Origin: CAZYQW01 sp964649825
Lineage (GTDB): Bacteria > Planctomycetota > B15-G4 > JADJEK01
Direction: 5' to 3'
Assembly: GCA_964649825.1 (NCBI GenBank)
Contig: CAZYQW010000090.1
Coordinates: 1 to 64,000 of the forward strand
Length of the DNA stretch: 64,000 nt
In this document: in pieces, positions 1 through 8,062 of the stretch
Position numbering within the stretch: the stretch's first letter is position 1
Layout: every line of letters begins with the position of its first letter
Notes under the pieces: generated by a model
Seen by the model: only the letters and a program-made list of their open reading frames with translations
Databases searched by the model: none
Told to the model about the DNA's origin: nothing
Made by a program: the position numbers and the translations under genes

Positions 1-37
1 CTGGATCTTCGGCCCGCATGTCCGTAGCTTCGATCAT
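1..37 (-). CDS. 5' end of an unidentified gene leaving the window
   Basis: Reading leftward from an ATG at 37, twelve codons stay open to the window edge (MIEATDMRAEDP). A strong ribosome binding site (AGAGGAAGG) lies about eight bases upstream of the ATG, which is why I call a gene start here. Too little protein is visible to name a product. Confidence 0.45.
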   Translation of the reverse strand, partial: MIEATDMRAEDP

Positions 38-255
38 CGTGGCGTACCTTCCTCTCGTTGAGGGTTGGTGTTGTTTTGTAACTCGCACCAGGGTACGCCG
101 CCTTTCTCACCTCTTCGATCCACAACTTTCGGTCATACCTCACGCGAAATGACGCTCGCGCTCGAGGTGATGCGCCGGCAGTAGTTGCCGGTCTCGCTCG
201 AGCGCGCGCGTTGCACAACGCTTTACAGCGGCGTGGCAGCCCATGGAGCGTCCTT

Positions 256-426
256 GTGCGCGAGTCTGTGCGAGTCCGTCCGGCCGAGGCCGGTGACGTC
301 GAGGCGATCGAGCAGATCGCCCGGCGGACGTGGGCCTTCACCTACCGCGGCGTGATCCCCGATTCCGTGCAGGCAAAGGCGCTCGACGCCTGGTACTCGC
401 CGGCGGCGTTGGCGCGCCAGATCCGC
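256..426 (+). pseudogene. GNAT acetyltransferase N-terminal remnant
   Basis: The frame opening with GTG at 256 encodes about 57 residues that look like the first third of a GNAT-family N-acetyltransferase: the opening VRVRPAEAGDVEAI is the usual beta1-alpha1 start, followed by RTWAFTYRGVIPDS. After about position 426 the similarity stops. The frame runs on into arginine-rich sequence that is unlike any acetyltransferase, and the acetyl-CoA-binding Q/RxxGxG/A motif is absent. What is seen is therefore a 3'-truncated gene. The family assignment comes from recognising the N-terminal pattern. The start choice is uncertain because there is no clear ribosome binding site. Confidence 0.5.
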
Positions 427-540
427 CCAGTGGCGCGCCATCATCGCCGCTCAGTTTCCGCCGTGAACCAACCGGGTCCTTGCCCTCGCCCTCAGCGCCC
501 GGTCCCCTCCGGGATCGGAAAGCCTCGGTCGCGCATCAGC

Positions 541-627
541 CGCCGTCGACGAGGTCTTTCGACGGCGCGTGTGGTCCGTCAACTCGACACCGACCGGGGC
601 AGAGGTAGTTTGGAGTTCCTATCCTCC
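541..627. repeat. 87-bp dispersed repeat, copy A
   Basis: This segment matches 4776-4862 at 84 of 87 positions in the same orientation. Its first 27 bases form a hairpin with perfect 9-bp arms (CGCCGTCGA at 541-549, TCGACGGCG at 559-567) and a 9-nt loop. All three differences from copy B fall in third codon positions of one frame, and only one changes the residue (Glu to Asp). In that frame the sequence contains NSTPTGAEV, which resembles the start of a PEGA domain. It is probably a relic of once-coding sequence. Confidence 0.85.
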
Positions 628-667
628 CGCGGTTACGGTGTTTCCGTCGGAGCACCCAGCGCATGCA

Positions 668-1120
668 TCACTTCGTGCATCCTTCAAAACTGCTCGTCAA
701 CGCAGAGGCGATTCTCTCGCAAACCTCTGGATCGGGCACCTTCCACTCCCAGAATCCCGCTGCTAGAAGAAACCGCTCGTCGAGACGCATGTCTCTAACT
801 CGCTCGCGCGTGTCAGTACTGAGGCTCGCGAGCAACTCCGTTTCCGAAGCAACCGAGGGCACCTCCATGACAGTGCTATTCCCCACTTCCGGCATTCCCT
901 CCGCGGTGCGACGGTCATCCCTTCGCAAGAGATGCTCATCTCCCCCTTCCGGGACCCCCGACTCCGCCTGAGACACCTCTGGAGCGCCGTCCCGTGGCGG
1001 AGCGGCATCGCCGGCGCTTGCCATGTCCTCACGATCGTACTCGTGAGGGGACCACAACATGAAGGTGGCTCCCGCAACCCCGATCACACAGAGCAGGAGT
1101 ACAAGCGCTCTACTGGACAT
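668..1120 (-). CDS. Single-pass membrane-anchored hypothetical protein
   Basis: This 150-residue protein begins at an ATG (1118-1120) behind an excellent ribosome binding site (GAGAGGAGG), so I prefer this start to one 35 codons upstream. Residues 3-22 form one hydrophobic helix (ALVLLLCVIGVAGATFMLW), an uncleaved anchor or a signal peptide. The rest is acidic and hydrophilic: a low-complexity stretch rich in Asp, Glu and Pro (about 25-85), then a possible helical C-terminal part ending in FEGCTK. I do not recognise a family. It is divergent from the lipoprotein gene at 1327 and flanked by decayed genes, but its frame is intact. Confidence 0.6.
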   Translation of the reverse strand: MSSRALVLLLCVIGVAGATFMLWSPHEYDREDMASAGDAAPPRDGAPEVSQAESGVPEGGDEHLLRRDDRRTAEGMPEVGNSTVMEVPSVASETELLASLSTDTRERVRDMRLDERFLLAAGFWEWKVPDPEVCERIASALTSSFEGCTK

Positions 1121-1326
1121 CGCTTCCTCCTCTCTTGCGGGGTCTCGGTGGGGGCTCGCGGCGCCGATGACCCATCGTAGATCCGAAGCCTCCCTGTAAC
1201 CTTCGAATGCCGAGTCGAAAATCATGGCGGCTCGACCGCGGCGCGGCGTTCTCCGGGACTGCAGCCCCGTGCGAGACCGCGCGAGTCCCGCCGGTCCGGG
1301 GAGGTGATCCGATTGGGGGAATCCCG

Positions 1327-3486
1327 ATGATCGAAACGGAATCGCGATCCGGCGCGTGCTCCGGAGCCGGTGATGTCGCTCGGTTCGTCGTCCTGGGAGC
1401 GCTGCTCTCCGGGGTGTTCGCCTGCGCGACCAGACGCGGCCACGTCAGCATGGCACCGCCCCGCGTGCAGGGGGACGAGGTCGCGCGCGCGAGCCTCGGC
1501 ACGCAGGGGAAGCGGGTGCTGAAGGCCGCCGACGCGCTCTCGGCGGCCGGCATCCAACAGTTCTCGTCGGCGCGGGACGCGGCCCAGGCTCGGCTCGCGC
1601 TCGCGATCCAGGACCTCCCCGATCCGACCGACGGGGGAACCGCCGAGGACATCCCCGACCTGCCGTCCTCCGGCCTCTCGTCCGCGCTGCCCGCGGCACC
1701 CGTCACAGCGCCCGCGCTGGGGGAGTACAAGGCGTTGTTCGGCGAGCAGCTCCGCGACTTGCAGGACCAGGCGGCGCGGGTGGAGGACGTGCGCCTGCGA
1801 TACGCCGGGGACGCGATGACGAACGGCGTCCAATCGCGCCTCTACCTCCTGAGCATCGACGTGTACGTCGAGCCGGACCGTCAGGACTACTGGAGCTACC
1901 TCTGGCGCTGGCTCGACCTGAGCCACGGGTTCCGGAACTACATGAAGGACCACGACGTGGAGATCGCGTTCGTGCTCCCGCCGATCCCGGACGCCGCTGG
2001 ACCGCGAGGACGAGGATTGCTTGAAGTCGTCTCAGTCCAGCCGGCCTTCGAGGCGGTATCGTCGCTCGATGGCCTGGCGAACCGCTTCACCGGAGCCGCC
2101 AGCCTGGCGTACGGCCTCCCCGGCACCGCCGCCCAGCTCGACCTGCTGCGCGAATCGGAGCAGCAGTTCGCCGAGATCCGCCGCCACCCGCAGGTGCGCG
2201 GCCACGTGGTCTCTCCCACCGAGTTCCGCTTCACGATCTCGCCGCGGCGGCGCATCGTCGAGCGAGGCTGGTTCGCGAGCCTCTTCACGTCGCGGACGAA
2301 GGTCGAGCGCCGGCTGGAGGCGCAGACGCACACGCTGCAGGCGACGCTCGTCGTGCGGAACGCCGAAGATCTGCGTGACTTCAGCGCGAAGGATCTGAAT
2401 GACCGCAAGGAGGTCGCCCGACTGCACGCCGTCCGTGTGAACAAGCTCCGGCCCGAATACCTGTTCGGGATCGTCGGCTACGAGCGCAGCGTGCCGGACG
2501 AGGACGCCCTGGCCTACGAGCGCGTCCTGGAGCAGAAGATCGCGGGGCTGGCGAGCGTCGGTTCATCCCCGAAGGCCGGTCACCGGAAGGCGATCGACGA
2601 GATGGCGAAGCGTCTGCTCGTCGGCGGCAAGGCCGGTCGCGTCGACCTTCCTATCGTGACCTATGCCACGTATCACGAACTCGAGGATCCCCACAAGCCG
2701 TTCCTCCTCCCGTTCGACGGCCGCGCTGCGTATCCCGAGCCGCTCTCGACAGTCCGGCCGACCGGCGACACCGAGCGCGACGTGCGCGTGTTCCGGGTCG
2801 ATCTCGATCTCGGGTTGACCGGACCGACGCCGCCGGCGCTCACCGCGGTCCCCTTTGGCGGCGGTCCGGCCGGAGAGTCGTGGTACCAGCTCGACTGGCC
2901 CGGCCACCGGCTCCATGCGGCGGAGTCCACCCTCTACGAGTCCAGGGGCGGCCCGCCGTTCGCGACGTCCTCGTCGAAGCTGAAGCTCGAACTGCGCCTC
3001 GGCGACTCGAGGGCCGTCTTCCGACTGGTGCCGCCGCCGGAGGCGCCGGAGCCGGGGAAGCCGCTCGCGCTGTACGTCCGCGTCCGCGAGGGAGGCGCGG
3101 AGGCTGCCGCGGACCTACCCGCCTACGACGGCCCGTACACGACCAAGCCGAAGGCGACGCCGCCGCTCGACCCCGCGAGCGGCACCGCGGGGACCCTGGT
3201 CCACGTCGTCGTGCCGGAGATGGCGAGGGACGGGGTGATTGCCTCGATCGGCGAGATCCGGTTCGGCGGCGTGGCGGCGGCCGGCGCGCCGTTCGCCAAG
3301 TCCGCCGACGGGAAGGCGTGGACGACCGACGTCGTCGCTCCCCCGAACACGCCCTATCCGGTGGTCGACGTCACGGTGACGGCAGGGATCGCCGTGAAGA
3401 AGCCGGACGGTTCCGTCGAGACCCGGATCGTCACGCTGCCGATCGCGAAGTTCGCGTACACGTACTGGGTCCCGCCGCACCCGTGA
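1327..3486 (+). CDS. Large predicted lipoprotein with C-terminal IPT/TIG-like domain
   Basis: A 719-residue protein. The ATG at 1327 follows GGGGGA by six bases, and starting there puts a hydrophobic segment (VVLGALLSGVFAC, about 20-33) with a plausible lipobox VFAC near the N-terminus, so it is probably exported and lipid-anchored. The middle (about 80-450) is mostly alpha/beta with charged helices and contains a basic stretch, PRRRIVERGWF. The last 110 residues, with repeated glycines and beta-strand-like VTVTAG segments, look like an immunoglobulin-type IPT/TIG fold. I recognise no enzyme motif. It converges on a secretin pseudogene, so it may have been part of an envelope export or surface complex; that is inference from position only. 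Confidence 0.65.
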   Translation: MIETESRSGACSGAGDVARFVVLGALLSGVFACATRRGHVSMAPPRVQGDEVARASLGTQGKRVLKAADALSAAGIQQFSSARDAAQARLALAIQDLPDPTDGGTAEDIPDLPSSGLSSALPAAPVTAPALGEYKALFGEQLRDLQDQAARVEDVRLRYAGDAMTNGVQSRLYLLSIDVYVEPDRQDYWSYLWRWLDLSHGFRNYMKDHDVEIAFVLPPIPDAAGPRGRGLLEVVSVQPAFEAVSSLDGLANRFTGAASLAYGLPGTAAQLDLLRESEQQFAEIRRHPQVRGHVVSPTEFRFTISPRRRIVERGWFASLFTSRTKVERRLEAQTHTLQATLVVRNAEDLRDFSAKDLNDRKEVARLHAVRVNKLRPEYLFGIVGYERSVPDEDALAYERVLEQKIAGLASVGSSPKAGHRKAIDEMAKRLLVGGKAGRVDLPIVTYATYHELEDPHKPFLLPFDGRAAYPEPLSTVRPTGDTERDVRVFRVDLDLGLTGPTPPALTAVPFGGGPAGESWYQLDWPGHRLHAAESTLYESRGGPPFATSSSKLKLELRLGDSRAVFRLVPPPEAPEPGKPLALYVRVREGGAEAAADLPAYDGPYTTKPKATPPLDPASGTAGTLVHVVVPEMARDGVIASIGEIRFGGVAAAGAPFAKSADGKAWTTDVVAPPNTPYPVVDVTVTAGIAVKKPDGSVETRIVTLPIAKFAYTYWVPPHP

Positions 3487-3514
3487 ACCGGCTCCCGGGC
3501 GCTGCGATCCGAGC

Positions 3515-4407
3515 TCAGTGCTCGACGTCGTCGAGCATCCACTTGTCGAAGCCGAAGCTGTATTGCGGGACGGCGACCTCCTTCTCGCCGGTCGCCATCG
3601 CCATCGTGTCCAGCGACACCTCGTCGACGACCTCCTTCGGGGCGCCGTGGTAGAAGTGCGGGACGACGGTGATGACCAGCTCCTTCGAGCGCTTCGTCGC
3701 GTTCTCCTGGCCGAACAGGTAGCCGAGCACCGGGATGTCGCCGAGCCACGGCGCCTTGTTGCTCGCCTCGATGTCCTCGTGGCGGCTCAGGCCGCCGAGG
3801 ACGAACGGCTGCCCGTCGACCAGCCGGAGCTTGGTGACGATGCGCCGCCGCGAGATGATCGGCGTCCCCTGCGGCGTCGTCCCGGCGAGCTCGTCCGACT
3901 CGAACTCGACCTCGACCTCCGACGACTCGAGTCCGATCACCGGCGCGACGTTCAGCGTCAGGCCGAGCGTGTTCTTCGAGCCGATCGAGTGGTTCAGGAA
4001 GCGGTTGTGCGCCGCGAAGTCCGACCCCATGTCGAGCCGCTGCGGATCGATCCCGAACGCGTCGGGGTCGCTCGGGGTGGTCTCGAACGAGAGGACTGGT
4101 CGACGGCCGACCACGTCCCGATCTGGTTGTTGAAGGCGAACACGTCCGCCTCGGCGAGCACCCGCGACTTCCCCTTGACGCGGAGGAAGTCGAGGTACGT
4201 CGAGGTCAACACGTAGTTCGCCGACAGGAGGTACTGCGTGCTCTCCGACACGACCTTGCCGCTGCCGGTGATCGTGGTCGTCCCGAGGTTCGGGTTGAAG
4301 TGACCGGTCGCGCCGTCGTAGCGCTCCCGCCCCTCCTGCCCCGCGAACAGCACCTCGAAGAGACCCCGTCCGGGGCCGTTCTTCCAGGAGATCCCTGAGG
4401 CCGGCAA
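3515..4407 (-). pseudogene. Type II/III secretin, 5'-truncated and frameshifted
   Basis: The C-terminal frame (3515 to about 4100) is the secretin core (PF00263 type): a GLTLNVAPVI-like strand, then VDGQPFVLGGLSR, the hallmark APWLGDIPVLGYLF turn, and a KELVITVVPHF end. Upstream residues continue in a different frame (about 4100-4407: KSRVLAEADVFAFNNQIGTW), again typical of secretin. One base is missing or two are extra near 4100. The N-terminal domains (N0/N1 and most of the repeats) are absent: homology stops near 4400, next to an IS91-like remnant. A secretin would form an outer-membrane export pore; this copy cannot. A sequencing error could explain the frameshift but not the missing front half. 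Confidence 0.75.
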
Positions 4408-4432
4408 GCGCAGGCTCTCTCACCAAGATCTC

Positions 4433-4615
4433 TTGCTCCAGGCCTACGGCTTCTTTTTTCGCCGCTGCGATCACTGCGGAGGAGAGAAGCGCGTGCTCGC
4501 CGTCATCACCGATCCCCCCGTCGTGCGTGCGATTCTCGTCTGCCTCGGGTTGGACCCCGAGCCTCCCGTCCGCGCCGAGGCCAGAGCGCCGCCCCAAGAG
4601 CTCTTCGCGAGCTGA
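4433..4615 (+). mobile_element. IS91-family transposase C-terminal remnant
   Basis: About 60 residues match the extreme C-terminus of IS91/IS801-type rolling-circle transposases. There is a CDHCGG zinc-knuckle pair, then VLAVITDPPVVRAILVCLGL, and a proline-rich tail ending in a stop at 4613-4615. The catalytic HUH/tyrosine region is missing, so the element is dead. The remnant abuts the truncated end of the secretin, suggesting that the insertion or its later collapse removed the secretin front. No element terminus (oriIS/terIS) could be placed with confidence. Confidence 0.7.
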
Positions 4616-4775
4616 GCGGTCGGCCCGTGCTTGCAGCCCTCACCCGACTTCCCCAACCGAGGCCTCTCGCAGCGTCCCGGGTGAGCACGCCGTCTCGTCC
4701 GCTTCCGACGGATCGCCAGGGCTCGCACTTCGTGCGGTTCGATCACGCGTGAAGCCGGCGAACGAGCGCCTCCTG

Positions 4776-4862
4776 CGCCGTCGACGAGGTCTTTCGACGG
4801 CGCGTGTGGTCCGTCAACTCGACACCGACTGGTGCAGATGTAGTTTGGAGTTCCTATCCTCC
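4776..4862. repeat. 87-bp dispersed repeat, copy B
   Basis: This is the second copy of the repeat at 541-627, same orientation, with the same 9-bp-arm hairpin at 4776-4802. The matching stretch ends at 627 in copy A and 4862 in copy B, and the flanks are unrelated. It lies about 160 bp downstream of the IS91-like transposase remnant. The rest of 4616-5090 holds no gene I can support. Confidence 0.85.
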
Positions 4863-5090
4863 ATCCTCCATTCTCCAGGTCGATCGCCCGGGTCTACGAT
4901 CCACCACGCGCGCGTCGGCACCGGCGGCTGCTTCGCGTTCGTCACCGCGAACGACGAGCGTATCCGCAGCGGGCCGGAGCACGCGCTCGTCGCGGACCTG
5001 CGCGACGGCTCGTGGAGCGACCTGGGACCCAAGTCGGTGTTTGCGTCGCTCGACGGGTCGAGATGTCCGGATGCATCGCAAGGATCGCCG

Positions 5091-5144
5091 GCGGCCGAGG
5101 CGTTCGACGAGGTGGCGAAGGCGCGGCTCGAGGGCCTCCCCGCG
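5091..5144 (+). pseudogene. 18-codon dihydropyrimidinase/hydantoinase fragment
   Basis: These 18 codons read AAEAFDEVAKARLEGLPA. The intact dihydropyrimidinase gene of this window has AAEALDEVAKARLEGLPA at 34962-35015 (minus strand). Seventeen of 18 residues agree and nearly all nucleotide differences are silent third-position changes, so this is a piece of a diverged paralogue rather than a recent copy. Similarity stops abruptly on both sides. It is not functional. Confidence 0.7.
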
Positions 5145-5181
5145 CGCGCGAGTAGAGCCACCGACCACGGCGCTCGTCCGG

Positions 5182-5733
5182 TCAGGGCCGGAGCCGAGCC
5201 GCCAGCGACTTCGGCGCCGTCACGCGGTACGCCTCGGTCAGCGCCTTCCGGACGAGCGACCAATCGACGCCGGGGACGTCGAGCCAGAGACCGATCCAAC
5301 CGTGACGGGCGACGTACGACGGGTCGTGCGCGTGTGCCGGCTGGCGTGCCGCGATCTCCGCTCGCAGTTCGTCCGGCGCCTTGCAGTGCAAGGCGACACG
5401 GTCGTCGCCGTGGTGATCGACGAGGAACCACGCGAACCGTTTCTTCCGGACCTCGAGGCTCGCGTGCAGCCCCTGCCGCGTCGCACGCGCCTCCTGGAGG
5501 CGCTCCACGATCGCGGCGATCCGCGCGCGGATCTCCTCGGTCGTCGCGCGGGCGCGGCCCGCCGCCGGCCACTCGTCCGCGAGGATGCTGGCGTCGACCC
5601 AGTCGACGCGCCCGCCTCCGGGCAGAGACATGCGCTGGCACAGGATCCCCTCATTCCGGGCGCCGAGGCGCAGGACGGCGGTCCTCGACCGGACATGGCG
5701 GCCTTCCAGGATGAGCGAAGCGGGGTCCTTCAC
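5182..5733 (-). CDS. MmcQ/YjbR-family protein
   Basis: A 183-residue protein whose C-terminal 100 residues fit the MmcQ/YjbR (CyaY-like fold) family. It shows a KKRFAWFLVDHHGDDRVALHCKAP strand region (here interrupted by charged residues) and a WIGLWLDVPGVDWSLVRKAL helix, the usual W-x-D/V-x-L ending. These proteins are small, cytosolic and suspected DNA binders, without a firm biochemical role. The GTG at 5733 lies seven bases after the stop of the VOC gene at 5741, so the two were probably co-transcribed. An internal ATG at 5631 would give 149 residues and is a possible alternative. The N-terminal 60 residues are not part of the usual domain. Confidence 0.65.
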   Translation of the reverse strand: MKDPASLILEGRHVRSRTAVLRLGARNEGILCQRMSLPGGGRVDWVDASILADEWPAAGRARATTEEIRARIAAIVERLQEARATRQGLHASLEVRKKRFAWFLVDHHGDDRVALHCKAPDELRAEIAARQPAHAHDPSYVARHGWIGLWLDVPGVDWSLVRKALTEAYRVTAPKSLAARLRP

Positions 5734-5740
5734 GATGGAG

Positions 5741-6219
5741 CTACTCGCCGTACGCGGCGCGCAGCGCGGCGATGTCGATCTTCTTCATCCCCATCACCGC
5801 CTCGAACACGCGTTGGGACCTCTCCAGCTCCCCGTCCGCGAGCATGTCGGGGAGGATCGACGGGAAGACCTGCCACGACACGCCGTACCGGTCCTTCAGC
5901 CAGCCGCACTGGCGCGCGGCCTCGTCCCCGCCCTCGGAGAGCGCCTCCCAGTAATGGTCGACCTCCTCCTGGGACTCGCACACGACCTGGAACGAGATCG
6001 CCTCGTTGAAGCGGAAGACCGGCCCTCCGTTCAGCGCGGTGAACCGCCGCCCGCCGAGCTCGAACTCGACCGTCATCACCGAGCCCGCCGGCCGGCCTCA
6101 CCGTAGCGAGAGATCCGGACGATCCGCGAATCGTCGAAGATCGAGGTGTAGAAGGTCGCTGCCTCCTCCGCCTGATCGTCGAACCACAGGCATGGGACGA
6201 TGCCACGGATGCTGGACAT
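5741..6219 (-). pseudogene. VOC-family (PhnB/3-demethylubiquinone-type) protein, frameshifted
   Basis: The N-terminal half opens at an ATG (6219) behind a perfect AGGAGG and reads MSSIRGIVPCLWFDDQAEEA, the standard start of the 3-demethylubiquinone-9 3-methyltransferase-like VOC domain. The C-terminal half continues in another frame from about 6080 (VMTVEFELGGRRFTALNGG through GVSWQVFPSILPDML). Restoring one G in the G/C-rich stretch near 6085-6095 joins them as GEAG-PAGSVMTV, exactly the family pattern. The gene is therefore either a very recent pseudogene or intact with a sequencing or assembly error. The family covers small metal-dependent dioxygenase-fold enzymes of mostly unknown substrate. 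Confidence 0.75.
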
Positions 6220-6898
6220 GGGAACCTCCTGTTCGGAACGGCGGCGGATCAGGTTTTCTCGGCGCGCGAGTCCAGCTCGAGCACATCTTCCCAGGAGGGC
6301 CTGGGAATCGCTCGTCTCGCGGACGAGCGATTCCGCCAGATCGTACCGCGTGCGCCAGAGTTGGACGTCGGTGCCGAGCCGCGGCCGGGACCCCGACAGG
6401 CTCGGGCCGTACTCCTCCTTGGTCGAAACGTCCTCTGGTGCTTTCGCTCGCTCATGCCCCTTCGATCCATCGAGTCGTCTCCAGGTTCGGCGACAATCCA
6501 GAACACTCCCGACATGCCCTGCCCAAAACTCGCGCGGCCCGCACCGACCATTCATGAGAGCGCGCAGCGCCACCTTCTCTCTCTCTTTCTTCTCGACCCC
6601 CCGAGTCCGCGAACGCATCGTGGCGTCCAGGCGGGCGGAGCGGGTCGATCGGGCCGCGCCGAGCGAGTTCCGCAGCGAGCCGCCCACGCATCCCCCCACC
6701 AAAGCTCCCCATCGCAACCCCTTCGCCCACACCCCGAGCGAGGACTGTCCGAGCGAACGCGGCCCGATCGACCCGCTCCGCCCGCCCGACCCCGATCACC
6801 CCGATCAACGGAGCGCCCCGTCCCGCATCCCTCCTCGCGAGCCGCGCGCCCCCCGCACCCGCCCGCCGGTGAAAACGTCGAGTCGAACGACGCCACAC
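6220..6898. other. Gene-poor stretch containing a large inverted repeat
   Basis: No reading frame here looks like protein: all have extreme Arg/Pro composition and no start with a ribosome binding site. The stretch contains the 29-bp inverted repeat listed separately and a pyrimidine-rich tract near 6580-6600. Confidence 0.6.
6630..6786. repeat. 29-bp perfect inverted repeat, MITE-like
   Basis: The arm at 6630-6658 is the exact reverse complement of 6758-6786, with 99 bp between, so the whole unit is 157 bp. The arms begin GGCGGGCGGAGCGG and end CGGGCCGCG on the left side. Size and architecture fit either a miniature inverted-repeat element or a stable cruciform. No flanking target-site duplication was evident to the eye, and the arms do not recur elsewhere in the window. 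Confidence 0.7.
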
Positions 6899-6927
6899 GG
6901 AATGTCCGGACCGCGTCGACGGTCTAA
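6899..6927 (+). promoter_or_regulatory. Possible ECF-type promoter
   Basis: GGAAT at 6899-6903 and GTCTA at 6922-6926 match the general ECF sigma pattern (GGAAC, 16-18 bases, GTCTA-like) with a suitable spacer. They lie about 55 bp ahead of the sigma gene at 6981. This would fit an autoregulated sigma operon. It rests on two short matches only. Confidence 0.3.
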
Positions 6928-6980
6928 TCTGGCATCCTTCGAAGTGCACGTCCAACCGGACCCGTGTGGGCCGAAGGTTG

Positions 6981-7583
6981 ATGGATCCCGATCGGCTCCT
7001 CGTGCTGCGCCTTCGCGCCGGTGAGAGCGACGCCCTGGAGCTCTGCTTCCGGGCGCACGGGGCGCGCGTCTATCGACTCTGCCTGCGGATGCTCGGGAAC
7101 CAGGCGGACGCCGAGGACGCCACCCAGGACGTCTTCCTCAAGGTCCTCGAGCGGGTCGGGACCTTCGACGGCCGGGCGCGCTTTTCGACTTGGTTGTATC
7201 GTTTGACCATCAACCGCTGTCTCCATCTGCTCGACCGCGAGCAGCGACGCCGCATGGCGGTGCTTCCGCCAGACGAGCACGACCAGCCCAGCGACCCCGC
7301 GGGCTCGGTGCTCGAGCGGGCCACCCGGACCGAAGCGCGCGAGACGCTCGCGGTGTTGCTCGAGAAGCTCTCACCCGAGCATCGCGCCGTGCTCGTGCTG
7401 CGCGAGATCGAACAACTCTCGTATGCCGAGATCGCGAGCGCGCTGGAGGTGCCGGTGGGAACCGTCATGTCGCGGCTCTCCCGCGCCCGCGAGCAACTCG
7501 CCCGCGTCGCGGGCCCGCCGGCGTCCGCGACGCCCGATCAAGCCCCGGTTGCGCGAGTCGTAGCCCCGAGGACCATCCGATGA
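6981..7583 (+). CDS. ECF RNA polymerase sigma factor
   Basis: A 200-residue extracytoplasmic-function sigma factor. Region 2 spans about 18-85 (YRLCLRMLGNQADAEDATQD, then FSTWLYRLTINRCL). Region 4 spans about 125-175 (LSPEHRAVLVLREIEQLS and the helix-turn-helix YAEIASALEVPVGTVMSRLS). It would direct RNA polymerase to a small regulon when released by its anti-sigma partner. The ATG at 6981 follows GAAGG and gives the usual length; an upstream in-frame start at 6966 adds only five residues. The stop overlaps the next ATG (ATGA), so translation of sigma and anti-sigma is coupled. The downstream CnrX-like gene suggests a metal or envelope-stress signal. Confidence 0.9.
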   Translation: MDPDRLLVLRLRAGESDALELCFRAHGARVYRLCLRMLGNQADAEDATQDVFLKVLERVGTFDGRARFSTWLYRLTINRCLHLLDREQRRRMAVLPPDEHDQPSDPAGSVLERATRTEARETLAVLLEKLSPEHRAVLVLREIEQLSYAEIASALEVPVGTVMSRLSRAREQLARVAGPPASATPDQAPVARVVAPRTIR

Positions 7584-8062
7584 GAACCGACGAAGAACAC
7601 CCTTCGGGCCTCGATTGCCCCTCCGCGCGCGACGCGCTCTCGCTCCGCCTGGACGGAGAGCTGAACCCCCTCGATCGTGGTCGCGCTCTGACGGTTCACC
7701 TCGCCTCATGCGCGAAGTGTCGCGCCTACGAGGACGTTCTCGCGGGTCTCGCGACCGAGTTCGACGGGCTCCGCCGCGGGGAGCCGCCGCACGACCTCTT
7801 GGCGCGCATCGAACGCCGCGCGCGATCGCGCCGCGGAGTGTCTCGCTGGACCGCCCGCGTGGCGGCCGGCTTCATTGGCTTCCTCGGGCTTGGCGGAGCG
7901 ATGCTCCTGCTCGAGCGCGGCTTTCCGACATCTGCTCCGGAGCGCCACTTCTTCGAGCGCCTGTCGGTCGCTACGAACACGCACGATTCCGCGTTCTTTG
8001 GCGCCGTTCCCGAGTACCAGCTCTTGCGACGCTTCTCGCCTGACGTGGAGGAACCCCGATGA
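7580..8062 (+). CDS. Zinc-finger anti-sigma factor, membrane-anchored
   Basis: A 160-residue protein that overlaps the sigma gene by four bases. Residues 12-55 carry the zinc-binding anti-sigma (ZAS/zf-HC2) signature: CPSARDALSLRLDGEL, then HLASCAKC (His-x3-Cys-x2-Cys). A hydrophobic helix at about 97-116 (GFIGFLGLGGAMLLLE) would place the last 45 residues in the periplasm. This is the classical layout of an anti-sigma that holds its sigma factor at the membrane and responds to a periplasmic partner, here probably the next gene product. The stop overlaps the next start (ATGA), giving three translationally coupled genes. Confidence 0.85.
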   Translation: MRTDEEHPSGLDCPSARDALSLRLDGELNPLDRGRALTVHLASCAKCRAYEDVLAGLATEFDGLRRGEPPHDLLARIERRARSRRGVSRWTARVAAGFIGFLGLGGAMLLLERGFPTSAPERHFFERLSVATNTHDSAFFGAVPEYQLLRRFSPDVEEPR

